Positions 1-8,007 of a stretch of 64,000 bases of DNA are shown piece by piece. Made by a program: the position numbers and the translations under genes. The stretch is from Stutzerimonas stutzeri (lineage in GTDB: Bacteria; Pseudomonadota; Gammaproteobacteria; Pseudomonadales; Pseudomonadaceae), in NCBI RefSeq assembly GCF_024448955.1, contig NZ_JAMOIH010000007.1, positions 124,001 to 188,000 on the forward strand, in the 5' to 3' direction. How positions within the stretch are numbered: the first letter of the stretch is position 1; each line of letters opens with the position of its first letter. The notes under the pieces are model-generated. The model was not told the DNA's origin, did no database searches, and saw nothing but the letters and a program-made list of their open reading frames with translations.

Positions 1-575
1 CGCTGTTCCAACGCCTGCGCCGCATGGCACCGAACGTGAAGATCGAAAGCATGCTGGCCAAGCGCCGCGAGACCACCAAGGAACTGGCTGCCGGCCGCCT
101 GGACTTTGCCATGGACGCACCGCTCAACACCGACCCACAGGTGCGCCATGTCAAGTTGCTGGAAGACAGCTACGTTTGCGCGATGCGCCGCGGACATCCG
201 CTGGCCAAGGACAAGCTGAGCATCGAGGAATACCTGTCGCTGTCGCATATTCATATTTCCAGCCGGCGCAGCGGTCTGGGCATGGTCGATCTAGCGCTGG
301 GCAAGATGGGCCTGCAGCGCAAGATCGCTCTACGCTCGCAGCACTACATGATGGCCACGCAGGTGATTCAGCACACCGATATGGCGGTGACCGTGCCGGA
401 GCGTTTCGCCCGTCGCCACGATCTGCATCAGGTGCCACTGCCGGTGGATATTCCACCATTGGAAACGCACATTTACTGGCACGAAAGCACCGATCAGGAC
501 CCGGCCAACCGCTGGATGCGCGAGCAGATGATCGAGATCGCCCAGCAGGTCACCGCGGCGCAGCAGGCCGACTAA
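1..575 (+). CDS. LysR-family transcriptional regulator, C-terminal part (5' end outside window)
   Basis: The reading frame is open from the first bases of the window (codons begin at base 3), so the start and the DNA-binding helix-turn-helix lie to the left. What remains, about 190 residues, looks like the effector-binding domain of a LysR regulator: a lobe with the pattern AAGRLDFAMDAPL, then the LEDSYVCAMRRGHPLAK segment typical of this family, and a late VTVPERFA segment. The ligand cannot be read from the sequence. It ends tail to tail with gntR, about 50 bases away, and the gap holds only a weak CCGGCA/TGCCGG inverted repeat. Family assignment is firm; target genes are unknown. Confidence 0.85.
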   Translation, partial: LFQRLRRMAPNVKIESMLAKRRETTKELAAGRLDFAMDAPLNTDPQVRHVKLLEDSYVCAMRRGHPLAKDKLSIEEYLSLSHIHISSRRSGLGMVDLALGKMGLQRKIALRSQHYMMATQVIQHTDMAVTVPERFARRHDLHQVPLPVDIPPLETHIYWHESTDQDPANRWMREQMIEIAQQVTAAQQAD

Positions 576-624
576 CAGCCCTGCTGTGATGGAGCCGGCA
601 AGCGCAAAGCCTGCCGGTCGTGCC

Positions 625-1644
625 TCACGCGCTTTCGCGCATTACCACTTCGAACCCCACATCGATCCGCCGTTGCGTTGGCGTTTCGCCGCGCATCAGG
701 CTGAGCAGCATCTGCCCGGCCAGCGTGCCGATCTCGCCACGGATGGTGCGTACAGTCGTCAGCGCCGGGTGCATCCAAGCGGCGGCTGGCAGGTCGTTGA
801 AACCGGCAATGGCCAAGCGCCCAGGAACGGCCAGCTGCAACTGGCGGGCACGGAACAGCGCCCCCAGCGCCAGGTCGTCGTTATTGAAGAAGATCGCATC
901 GATGCCTGGCTGCTGGGCCAGTAGCCTGTCCAGCAGTTCGGCGCCAAGGCCGATGGAGGACACCTCCGGCGTCAGCAGTTCTAGCGCGGGGTCATAGCGG
1001 GACGCCTCGCGCATCGCCTTCCGATAACCTTCGGCACGCTGCAGGGTACGCGGGTCGAGCTGCGCAGCGGCGAAGGCGATGGTGCGGTAACCACGCTCGA
1101 GCAGCTTGCGGGTCATGGCGGCGCCTGCCTCGAATTGCGAAAAACCGACGCAGTAGTCCTCTTGTGCATCGCTCAGCTCCATCAGCGTGACGATGGGGCT
1201 GGTGTAGCTGTCCAGCACTTCGCGCGCGGCATCGCTGCGCTGGAAGCCGGTGACCAGAAGCCCCGCCGGCTGATGGGCCAGATAGGCACGCAACAGACGC
1301 TCGTCTTCCTCCGGACGATAGTGACTGACGCCGATCATCAGCTCATACCCGGCCGGCATCAGGACTCGCTGAACCGCCTCGACGGTATCGACGAATACGG
1401 CGTTCGACAGTGAAGGGATGATCACAGCTACGAGGTTCGACCTTGCACTGGCAAGGCTTCGCGCCGCGGTATGCGGTACGTAGCCCAGCGCTTTGACCGC
1501 AGCCATGACACGCTCGCGCAGCGCATCGGACACCCGCTCCGGTTGCGACAGCGCACGCGAAGCGGACATCAAGGAACAACCAGCACTGCGAGCCACATCG
1601 GACAATGTGACCCGCTCCAGAGAGCGGCGACGGCGAGAGCTCAT
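625..1644 (-). CDS. gntR: LacI/GalR-family repressor, probable gluconate regulator GntR
   Basis: A 339-residue LacI-family repressor. An arginine-rich N-terminus leads into a LacI helix-turn-helix at about residues 12-35 (VTLSDVARSAGCS...), then the hinge ending PHTAARSLAS, and a periplasmic-binding-protein-like sensor domain to the C-terminus. It is the last gene of a leftward set comprising the gluconokinase-DctQ fusion, dctM and dctP. That position and the LacI-type palindromes in the set suggest a gluconate or 6-phosphogluconate responsive repressor controlling its own operon. The start ATG has no strong ribosome binding site. Family call is certain; the ligand is inferred from the gluconokinase. 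PtxS-like regulators are the main alternative. Confidence 0.85.
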   Translation of the reverse strand: MSSRRRRSLERVTLSDVARSAGCSLMSASRALSQPERVSDALRERVMAAVKALGYVPHTAARSLASARSNLVAVIIPSLSNAVFVDTVEAVQRVLMPAGYELMIGVSHYRPEEDERLLRAYLAHQPAGLLVTGFQRSDAAREVLDSYTSPIVTLMELSDAQEDYCVGFSQFEAGAAMTRKLLERGYRTIAFAAAQLDPRTLQRAEGYRKAMREASRYDPALELLTPEVSSIGLGAELLDRLLAQQPGIDAIFFNNDDLALGALFRARQLQLAVPGRLAIAGFNDLPAAAWMHPALTTVRTIRGEIGTLAGQMLLSLMRGETPTQRRIDVGFEVVMRESA

Positions 1645-1685
1645 AGCGGGATCCAGCGGCGAGGGGCGGGAATTCTATACGGGAG

Positions 1686-1703
1686 GCGCCCCCGAAGGGG
1701 CGC
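1686..1703. other. GC-rich stem-loop between dctP and gntR
   Basis: GCGCCCC, a CGAA loop and GGGGCGC form a perfect 7-bp hairpin just after the dctP stop codon. There is no run of T on either side, so it is more likely an mRNA-stabilising or processing hairpin between the abundant binding-protein message and gntR than a complete terminator. Confidence 0.5.
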
Positions 1704-1709
1704 GCCCGA

Positions 1710-2726
1710 TCACTTCGGTGCTTTCGCGATTTCCGCCTGAACTTCGTTGAACAGCGGTTCACCGACCGTATCGATCACGGTCTGAATTGCCGGTTTGGCC
1801 TGCTCGCGCATACGCTGGATTTCTTCAGGGCTGACCTTGTTGATCTCCATGCCGTGCTCTTCGATTTGCGCCAAGGCTTCGCGGGCTTCGGCACGAGTAT
1901 CTTCGCGCTCCGAGTCGCGCGACTTCTTCGCCGCGTCCATGATGATGCCCTGCTCGGTCTCGGAGAGCCCGTCCCACCAGCGCTTGGACGCCGTAACGAT
2001 CCATGGGCTGTAGACATGATTGGTCACGCTCAGGTACTTCTGCACCTCATAGAACTTCGAGGAAAGGATGGTGTTGTAGGGGTTTTCCTGACCGTCGACC
2101 GCCTTGGTTTCCAGCGCGGTGAACAGCTCGGAGAACGGCAGCGGGACCGCATTGGCGCCCATCTGCTTGAAGGTGTCGATGAACACCGGATTTGGCATCA
2201 CGCGTAGCTTGATGCCGTTGAAGTCTTCCATCTTCTCGACCGGACGCACGTTGTTGGTGAGGTTGCGGAAGCCGTTTTCCCAGTAGACCAGGCCGACCAA
2301 CCCCTTCTCTTCCAGCGCGTCCATGACCTTCTGCCCGACCGGGCCATCGAGCACGTAATCCGCCTGCTTCTCGCTTTCAAAGAGGAACGGCGTATCCCAT
2401 ACCGCCATTTCCTCGGCGATGCCCACCAGGGTGGCGGTCGAACCGACCATCATTTCCTGCGCCCCGCCCATCAGCGCGTTCTGCATCTGGTCGTCCGATC
2501 CCAGGCTGGCGGAGGCAAACGTCCGCATCTTGAGCTTGCCGTCGGACGCCTTGGCGATTTCTTCGGCAAGCAGCTTCGCCGCCCTGCCCTGGTTGCTGTC
2601 TTCGTTGAGTCCATAACCGAAGCGGATCATTCGTGAACGAACGTCGTCAGCCGCCTGCGCGCTGACCGCGGTGATGGCGCTACCGAGCGTGGTGGCCGCC
2701 AGGGCCGCTATGAGAAATCGTTTCAT
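1710..2726 (-). CDS. dctP: TRAP transporter solute-binding protein, DctP type
   Basis: A 338-residue periplasmic binding protein of the DctP family. The N-terminus (MKRFLIAALAATTLGSA...) is a typical Sec signal peptide ending near AQAA. The mature part shows DctP hallmarks: the FGYGLNEDSNQGRAA opening, the central GIKLRVMPNPVF segment containing the conserved arginine that binds the ligand carboxylate, and FTALETKAVDGQENP. An AAGG ribosome site precedes the ATG. It is encoded after the matching permease genes dctQ (fused to gluconokinase) and dctM, so the three make a complete TRAP system. Gluconate or a related sugar acid is the likely substrate, inferred from the fused kinase. Confidence 0.93.
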   Translation of the reverse strand: MKRFLIAALAATTLGSAITAVSAQAADDVRSRMIRFGYGLNEDSNQGRAAKLLAEEIAKASDGKLKMRTFASASLGSDDQMQNALMGGAQEMMVGSTATLVGIAEEMAVWDTPFLFESEKQADYVLDGPVGQKVMDALEEKGLVGLVYWENGFRNLTNNVRPVEKMEDFNGIKLRVMPNPVFIDTFKQMGANAVPLPFSELFTALETKAVDGQENPYNTILSSKFYEVQKYLSVTNHVYSPWIVTASKRWWDGLSETEQGIIMDAAKKSRDSEREDTRAEAREALAQIEEHGMEINKVSPEEIQRMREQAKPAIQTVIDTVGEPLFNEVQAEIAKAPK

Positions 2727-2823
2727 GCTGTCTTACCTTTTGTTGTTGTGGATGGAATGAAGGTGAAGCTTTTCTCGCCAAGGCGAAACCTAAATGCCGC
2801 TGCGGAACGAGTACCTGCCCCGA

Positions 2824-4101
2824 TCAGCGCAACCATTGCAGCGGCACGGTGATAATCGATGGCACGGCTACCAGCAGTGCGACGATCAGCAAATAAATAA
2901 CGAAGAATGGGATCACTCCGCGCACCAGTGTCTCCATGCGCAACCTGCCGATACCCCCGACAACGTTCAGCACAGTGCCCACCGGCGGCGTAATTAAACC
3001 GATGGAGCCGATCAATACGAACATCACGCCGAAGTACACCGGATCGATACCAGCTTTGACCGCGATAGGTGCCAGCACTGGTCCAAGGATGAGAATGGTC
3101 GGTGTCAGATCGAGCACCATGCCAATCGCGATCATCAGCACCATGATGGCAACCATCAGCAGCTTCGGATCTTGCGCCAGCGGGCCGAGCATCATGGCGA
3201 TCTCGTCCGGCAACTGCGCCAGCGTGATCATGTACCCGGAAACGATTGCGGCGGCGCAGAGGAACATCACTGACGCCGTGGTACGGCTCGCGCGGGTCAG
3301 CACTTCTATTACGCCGCGCCAGTTGAGTTCGCGATACAGCAGGGTCGAAACGGCAAGCGCATAAACCGCTGCCACCACTGCTGCCTCGGTTGGCGTGAAC
3401 AACCCGCCACGCAAGCCGCCGACGATAATTACCGGAAGCATCAAGGCGGCTGCTCCGTCGACCAGCGCCTTGCGCCGCTCGGCACGGGTGGCTTTTTCCT
3501 GTTGGGGTTCGTCGATCTTGCGTGCGATCAGCGTCCAGGCCACCACAAGTCCAGCCCCCATGATCAAACCGGGCACCATACCGGCGAGGAACAGCTGACT
3601 GATCGATGTGTTGGTCACCACGCCATAAATCACGAAAGGCATCGAGGGCGGAATGATCGGAGCGATAATGCCGCCAGCTGCTACCAGACCCGATGACGAA
3701 CTCAGTGGATAACCGCGCTCGCGCATCATCGGCAGCAACAGCGTGGCCAGCGCCGCGGTGTCCGCCAGTGCCGAGCCGGACATACTTGCCAGCAGCACCG
3801 AGGCAGCAATCGCAACATACCCAAGCCCACCGCGCTTGTGGCCGAAATAGGCCTGCGCCATGTTGATGATCCGGCGAGAAATGCCGCCGGCATTCATCAA
3901 TTCACCGGCAAGAATGAAGAACGGCACGGCCAGCAGTGGAAAGCTGTCAGCACCGGCCTGAAGGTTCTGGGCCAGCAACTGCACATCCCAGAAATCCAGA
4001 TACCACATCAGCACCGCACCAGTGAGAATCAGCGCGAATGCGATCGGCATGCCGAAGGCCATGAAGCCAAACAGTGAAGAAAGGAAGACGACGACAGTCA
4101 T
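2824..4101 (-). CDS. dctM: TRAP transporter large permease, DctM type
   Basis: A 425-residue, very hydrophobic protein with about 12 membrane segments, the normal size for a DctM subunit, which forms the sodium-coupled transport channel. Recognisable DctM segments include FPLLAVPFFILAGELMNAGG near residue 55, the GGIIAPIIPPSMPFVIYG segment, and GLITPPVGTVLNVVGG near the C-terminus. GAGG precedes the ATG at a suitable distance. It lies 43 bases after the gluconokinase-DctQ stop codon and 97 bases before dctP, consistent with one transcript. Confidence 0.95.
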   Translation of the reverse strand: MTVVVFLSSLFGFMAFGMPIAFALILTGAVLMWYLDFWDVQLLAQNLQAGADSFPLLAVPFFILAGELMNAGGISRRIINMAQAYFGHKRGGLGYVAIAASVLLASMSGSALADTAALATLLLPMMRERGYPLSSSSGLVAAGGIIAPIIPPSMPFVIYGVVTNTSISQLFLAGMVPGLIMGAGLVVAWTLIARKIDEPQQEKATRAERRKALVDGAAALMLPVIIVGGLRGGLFTPTEAAVVAAVYALAVSTLLYRELNWRGVIEVLTRASRTTASVMFLCAAAIVSGYMITLAQLPDEIAMMLGPLAQDPKLLMVAIMVLMIAIGMVLDLTPTILILGPVLAPIAVKAGIDPVYFGVMFVLIGSIGLITPPVGTVLNVVGGIGRLRMETLVRGVIPFFVIYLLIVALLVAVPSIITVPLQWLR

Positions 4102-4144
4102 GTACGGTCCTCAGGCGGGCATTGCCCATGTTGTTATCGAAAAG

Positions 4145-5287
4145 TCAGTCGGCCGTTACATTGGCGTCGGCGGCATGCGGCTGGGGCTGTCCGCGCCATA
4201 CGTTCACGAGTTGCAAAAGCGCCAGGACCGTCAGTGCGATCATGCTGGCCATCACCGGTAGCATCGCTACTGCCAGCGGATAGCCCACTACCGGGCTATT
4301 GATGTTCCAGCCGAACTGCATCTGGTTCCATCCGCCCATAGCAGCCATGCCGCTGGCGACGGCCACCATCAGCCAGCTGACCGAATCGACCAAACGGCGA
4401 AACAACTTTGGAAAACGATCACGGATCATGCTGAAAGCCATCAGCTCTCCACGGCGCATGCTCGACGCGACGCCAACGAAGACCAACCAGACGAAGGCCA
4501 ATCGCGAAAGCTCCTCGGCGCCAGTCCAACCGGTACCGAAGGCATAACGCAGCACCACGCTGCTAAACACCACGATCACCATAAAAGCGAGCAAGCCCGC
4601 CATCAGCCAATCGGTGATCCGATCGAAGCTCTGCGCTATTTTTCCGCTGTAGATGGGTGCGCTAGTCAACTCAGCGCCGCGCGCCAGCTCTGTGTTAGCG
4701 CTATCAAGCGGGCGTGCGGAAAGATCCTCGCGATCGGCGATTTCAAGTCCAGAATCACGCTGCATCCAGCTGACGATTTCTCCGAGGACCTGCTCGCGCG
4801 ACTGGCTGGCATCGACTACCAGCACACCGGGTTCGCCTTCCGGCGACTCGAGTGTGGCGAACTGGCTGTCCACCAAAGAAATCGGCATGAAATGTCCAGC
4901 ACGGCCACCCACGCGCTGAACGGCCGTGTCGTAATCGATGGACAGATGCGCGAAACGCAAGGTGGGAACCGCATCGCGCAATAGATCACGGTAGCGGCGC
5001 TTGAGCGCTGAACAGGCCAGCACGAAGCCGACGTCGTCTTCGATTGCCTTTTGCATCTCGATGATGAGCTTCTGCAGCCACTCGACACGATCAGTGTCGG
5101 ATAGCGGCGTGCCCGCGCGCATACGGGCAACGTTCTCTTCGGGATGGAAATTATCGGCTTCGATATGACGAAAACCCAATGCTTCGGCGACGGCATGGCT
5201 GGTGTCGGTCTTGCCCGAACCGCTGACGCCCATAACCACCAGCGCGCGGCTGGCGACGGGAATGTCGCTATGGGAGTGGAAATCCAC
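4145..5287 (-). CDS. Gluconokinase fused to TRAP small permease (GntK-DctQ fusion)
   Basis: One uninterrupted frame encodes two proteins. Residues about 11-178 are a gluconokinase: P-loop GVSGSGKT at 20-27, then EADNFHP and the CSALKRRYRD segment typical of GntK. A linker (about 179-222) leads into a DctQ subunit with four membrane helices (about 227-250, 263-277, 300-320, 336-362), including the RYAFGTGWTGAEELSR segment. The GTG at 5287 is chosen as start because GGAGAG lies six bases upstream. An in-frame ATG at 5353 lies inside a putative operator and lacks a ribosome site. A kinase on the cytoplasmic N-terminus of DctQ fits DctQ topology and would put phosphorylation at the entry pore. 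Separate proteins are the norm; a sequencing frameshift could mimic this, but both halves are intact. Confidence 0.9.
   Translation of the reverse strand: MDFHSHSDIPVASRALVVMGVSGSGKTDTSHAVAEALGFRHIEADNFHPEENVARMRAGTPLSDTDRVEWLQKLIIEMQKAIEDDVGFVLACSALKRRYRDLLRDAVPTLRFAHLSIDYDTAVQRVGGRAGHFMPISLVDSQFATLESPEGEPGVLVVDASQSREQVLGEIVSWMQRDSGLEIADREDLSARPLDSANTELARGAELTSAPIYSGKIAQSFDRITDWLMAGLLAFMVIVVFSSVVLRYAFGTGWTGAEELSRLAFVWLVFVGVASSMRRGELMAFSMIRDRFPKLFRRLVDSVSWLMVAVASGMAAMGGWNQMQFGWNINSPVVGYPLAVAMLPVMASMIALTVLALLQLVNVWRGQPQPHAADANVTAD
4693..4706. promoter_or_regulatory. Candidate GntR operator inside the fusion linker codons
   Basis: TGTTAGCGCTATCA (plus strand) matches the ideal palindrome TGTTAGCGCTAACA at 13 of 14 positions and shares the full TAGCGCTA core with the promoter-proximal site about 640 bases away. 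It lies within codons for Asp-Ser-Ala-Asn, in the linker between the kinase and the DctQ membrane domain. A CG-centred palindrome is usual for LacI-family operators. Binding is inferred. Confidence 0.5.
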
Positions 5288-5338
5288 TATCGGCTCTCCA
5301 GCAGCATCAATGTGCCGCGTTATGATTGTTGAGCCGGA

Positions 5339-5352
5339 TGGTAGCGCTAACA
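5339..5352. promoter_or_regulatory. Candidate GntR operator at the gluconate operon promoter
   Basis: TGGTAGCGCTAACA matches the palindrome TGTTAGCGCTAACA at 13 of 14 positions, with a perfect 8-bp core TAGCGCTA centred on CG. It lies about 50 bases upstream of the GTG start of the kinase fusion and just downstream of an AT-rich TTATAGTA stretch that could be the -10 region, the expected place for a repressor site. From memory, Pseudomonas GntR sites contain a TAGCGCT core. Confidence 0.6.
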
Positions 5353-5368
5353 TATTTTTACTATAACT

Positions 5369-5401
5369 ACCGTTCGTCGCTTTTCGACTCGGCCGAACGG
5401 T
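5369..5401. promoter_or_regulatory. 8-bp inverted repeat in the divergent gntK/ppiC promoter region
   Basis: ACCGTTCG and CGAACGGT are separated by 17 bases. The repeat lies upstream of the putative gluconate promoter and of the ppiC promoter, so it could be an activator site or a hairpin. No family was recognised. Confidence 0.35.
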
Positions 5402-5444
5402 CGCTTTGAATGCCTTGGTGCTTCGGTTTTGCCCACGTGCTGAC

Positions 5445-5450
5445 TACAAT
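5445..5450 (+). promoter_or_regulatory. Candidate -10 box for ppiC
   Basis: TACAAT about 25 bases before the ppiC start codon matches a sigma-70 -10 hexamer. The matching -35 region is weak. Confidence 0.4.
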
Positions 5451-5476
5451 CGCCGCCGCATCCGAGGAGACCTGTA

Positions 5477-5755
5477 ATGCCCAAAGCCATGGCACGCCAC
5501 ATCCTGGTAAAGACCGAAGCCGAAGCGGCGCAACTGAAAAAGCGCATCGCCAATGGCGAAGCCTTCGACGTGCTGGCGAAGAAGTATTCGACCTGCCCGT
5601 CCGGCAAGAAAGGTGGCGACCTGGGCGAGGTGCGCCCCGGCCAGATGTCACGCAGCATCGATCAGGTGATTTTCAAGAAACCGTTGCGTGAAGTGCATGG
5701 GCCAGTGAAAAGTCAGTTCGGCTATCACTTGGTGCAGGTCTTCTATCGCGACTGA
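5477..5755 (+). CDS. ppiC: Peptidyl-prolyl cis-trans isomerase, parvulin type (PpiC)
   Basis: A 92-residue stand-alone parvulin, the usual length for cytoplasmic PpiC, which speeds proline isomerisation during folding. Family signatures are all present: ARHILVKTEAEA at the start, FDVLAKKYSTCPSGKKGGDLG in the middle, and VKSQFGYHLVQV at the end. There is no signal peptide. GAGGAG lies a suitable distance before the ATG. It is divergent from the gluconate operon and convergent with zapE, with which it shares a palindromic stop-codon region. Confidence 0.95.
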   Translation: MPKAMARHILVKTEAEAAQLKKRIANGEAFDVLAKKYSTCPSGKKGGDLGEVRPGQMSRSIDQVIFKKPLREVHGPVKSQFGYHLVQVFYRD

Positions 5756-5779
5756 GAATTCTCAGTTCTCAGTTCTCAG
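5751..5779. repeat. 16-bp palindrome plus three TTCTCAG repeats across the ppiC/zapE stop codons
   Basis: ACTGAGAATTCTCAGT is a perfect palindrome containing the ppiC stop codon. It runs into three head-to-tail TTCTCAG units (5759-5779), the second and third of which cover the zapE stop. Because the unit is seven bases, gain or loss of a copy would change the zapE C-terminal frame. Confidence 0.8.
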
Positions 5780-6896
5780 TACCGAAGCGCTGCAGCTGCA
5801 TCTCCCGCAGCCGGCTCAGCGTGCGGCGAAAGGCGAACGAGAGATAGCCCTGGGTATAGAGCTCGTCCATCGGCACCTGCGCCTGCAGATACAGCGGTAC
5901 CTGACGGTCATAGCATTCATCCACCAGCGCAATGAAACGCCTGACCGCATCGTCGCGTGCGGCCAGCTTGGGCAGGTCACGGTCCCCCGCTTCCACCCGA
6001 GCGGCCGCGTCTTCGGTGCCACGAGCGATGCGCCCTTCCCTCTGCTCGCTGCCTAGCCGCGGCACTTCGCTAATCAGGATTGCGGAGAAACGGTCGCATA
6101 GCTCGATGAAATCCAGCGCAGAAAACGGCTGCTCGCATAGATCGGTGAAGCGACACCAAATTGCCGACTGGCTGCGATGCACCACCTTCAAAGATCGCCT
6201 TCCGAAAATTACGGGATCGCTGCTGACAGTGCCCTCAGCCAGCTCGTCGAACACCAGCTGCAACGCACCACTGCTTTCCCCGTCGCTGACCCAGTAACGC
6301 TGCACCACAGCGCCGGGCCGCAGGCGGTGGTCCTCGCCGCCATCCATATTCACCACATGCATATGCTGCTCGATGGCGGCAATGGCGGGCAGAAAGCGCT
6401 CTCGATTGAAGCCATCGGCATACAGCTGACTAGGCGGCTGATTGGATGTAGCGACGATCACCACGCCTTGCTCGAACATCACCTGAAACAGACGGCCCAG
6501 GATGATCGCATCGCCAATATCGGCCACGAACAGCTCATCGAAACACAGTACGCGGACCTCTTCGGCAAGCTCGCGGGCAAGCGCTTGCAGAGGATCTGCG
6601 GTGCCGTTGAGCGCGAACAGGCGCATGTGCACCCAGCGCATGAAGTGATGGAAATGCAGCCGACGGGACGGCACGTGCAAGCTGCGATGGAAGATATCCA
6701 TCAGCCAGGTCTTGCCACGCCCCACCGGTCCCCAGAGATAAATACCCGGTGGCGACGCTCCGATAGCGTCGGGCTGATGCAACGCCTGGTGACAGGTCTG
6801 CAGCAGCTCGACGGCACGCAGCTGCGCGGCATCGCTAACGAACCCGCCGCGGACCATGGCCTGCTGATACCGGGCAAGCGGAGAAGCGTGATCCAT
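5769..6896 (-). CDS. zapE: Cell-division protein ZapE (AFG1-like ATPase)
   Basis: A 375-residue P-loop ATPase of the AFG1/ZapE family, associated with the Z-ring in proteobacteria. The Walker A motif is GPVGRGKT at 56-63, the Walker B is LCFDE at 117-121, and GRLFQVMFEQGVVIVATSNQPP is the usual sensor region. The open frame extends 157 codons further upstream, but that extension is low-complexity and antisense-like. The ATG giving MDHASPLARYQ matches the family N-terminus and is chosen. The final codons overlap a heptamer repeat. Confidence 0.9.
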   Translation of the reverse strand: MDHASPLARYQQAMVRGGFVSDAAQLRAVELLQTCHQALHQPDAIGASPPGIYLWGPVGRGKTWLMDIFHRSLHVPSRRLHFHHFMRWVHMRLFALNGTADPLQALARELAEEVRVLCFDELFVADIGDAIILGRLFQVMFEQGVVIVATSNQPPSQLYADGFNRERFLPAIAAIEQHMHVVNMDGGEDHRLRPGAVVQRYWVSDGESSGALQLVFDELAEGTVSSDPVIFGRRSLKVVHRSQSAIWCRFTDLCEQPFSALDFIELCDRFSAILISEVPRLGSEQREGRIARGTEDAAARVEAGDRDLPKLAARDDAVRRFIALVDECYDRQVPLYLQAQVPMDELYTQGYLSFAFRRTLSRLREMQLQRFGTEN

Positions 6897-6970
6897 GAAA
6901 ATAGCCGACGTCAAAGTTGACCGCGATGGTAGCCGAGCGATGCACGAAGCACAGCCGTAGACGCAGTCGA

Positions 6971-7882
6971 TCAGAGGCGTCCCGGCACAGCCATGAGCCT
7001 CTCCGCCTGTTGGCGAACCTGGGCCAGCAATTCCAATTGCGCAGCCGACGAGGCTTCCTGGGCGCGCACCAGTGCGTACAGCGGCACCGGAATCATCGGT
7101 TCCAGCGGCCGCGCCTGCATGGCGTGATCCCCGCCGGCCAGCGCCGTAAGCGGATCGACCAAAGCCAGCCCCTGCCCGGCCGCCACCAGCGAACGCGCCA
7201 ACTGGTAGGTCTGCACCCAGGTACTGATACGCGGCGGCGGATCGAGCTCTTCGAGGTGTCCGCGCAGCAGGCCGCCCAGCGCATCGCGGGTGTCCAGTCC
7301 GATCAGCGGCGCATCGGCCAACTCCTCCAGTCGCAAGGGGCACGCCAGCTCGGCAGCGGACCACCAATTGGCCGGCGCGATCACCATCATCTGCCCCTGC
7401 GCGAGCACCTCGCTGCTCAAGCCAGGGTGCTCAACCGACTGCAAGGTCAGCCCAAGATCGGCTTCGCGCAGCAACAAGGCCTCAACGATTTCCGCCGTGT
7501 GCTGGGTGGCGAGCTGACAGGGCGTGCTGGCGAAGCGCTCCCGCCAGCAGCGCAACGCTTCTGGCAGCAGCACCTGGGCCAGCGCGGGTGTGCAGATCAG
7601 CCGCAACGCCCGCTCTTCACCACGGCCGAGATTACCGGCCAGACGCCGAAGGCTCTGCAAGTCTGCAGCCAAGCGTTCGGTTTCCTGTTGCAGGATGCGC
7701 GCCTCGGCGGTCGGCTGCAGCTTGCCGCGCACCCGACTGAACAGCGCGAAGCCGAGCTGCTGCTCGGCGTGCTTGAGAATCTTGCTCGCCGCAGGCTGAG
7801 AGATATGCAGCAGCTGCGCGGCGGCGGTCAGGCTGCCGGTTTGCAGGATGGCCTGGAACAGTTCGATGTGGCGAAGGCGCAT
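6971..7882 (-). CDS. LysR-family regulator, divergent from a D-amino-acid dehydrogenase
   Basis: A 303-residue LysR regulator of normal length. The start MRLRHIELFQA is the standard LysR N-terminus; the frame is open further upstream but that extension would be atypical. The helix-turn-helix is GSLTAAAQLLHISQPAASKILKH, and a binding domain follows. It is divergently arranged with the dadA-like gene, with about 125 bases between the starts, so it probably controls that gene together with ridA and the TAXI gene. The inducer may be an amino acid, as for other LysR-dehydrogenase pairs; this is inference. Confidence 0.9.
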   Translation of the reverse strand: MRLRHIELFQAILQTGSLTAAAQLLHISQPAASKILKHAEQQLGFALFSRVRGKLQPTAEARILQQETERLAADLQSLRRLAGNLGRGEERALRLICTPALAQVLLPEALRCWRERFASTPCQLATQHTAEIVEALLLREADLGLTLQSVEHPGLSSEVLAQGQMMVIAPANWWSAAELACPLRLEELADAPLIGLDTRDALGGLLRGHLEELDPPPRISTWVQTYQLARSLVAAGQGLALVDPLTALAGGDHAMQARPLEPMIPVPLYALVRAQEASSAAQLELLAQVRQQAERLMAVPGRL

Positions 7883-8007
7883 GCAAAGATCCCCAGATTG
7901 ACGGGCCGAAGCATAACCCCAGGTTATGGGTTGCCTCCAACCTTTCATTGGCCGCTTCGCTGGTGTCGGACCTAGGCTTCCGTCATCCATTTTCACGGAG
8001 CGGCACG

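Noticed and set aside
6177-7975. Two long rightward ORFs (247 and 352 codons)
   Set aside because: Antisense to zapE and the LysR gene; composition is that of shadow frames.
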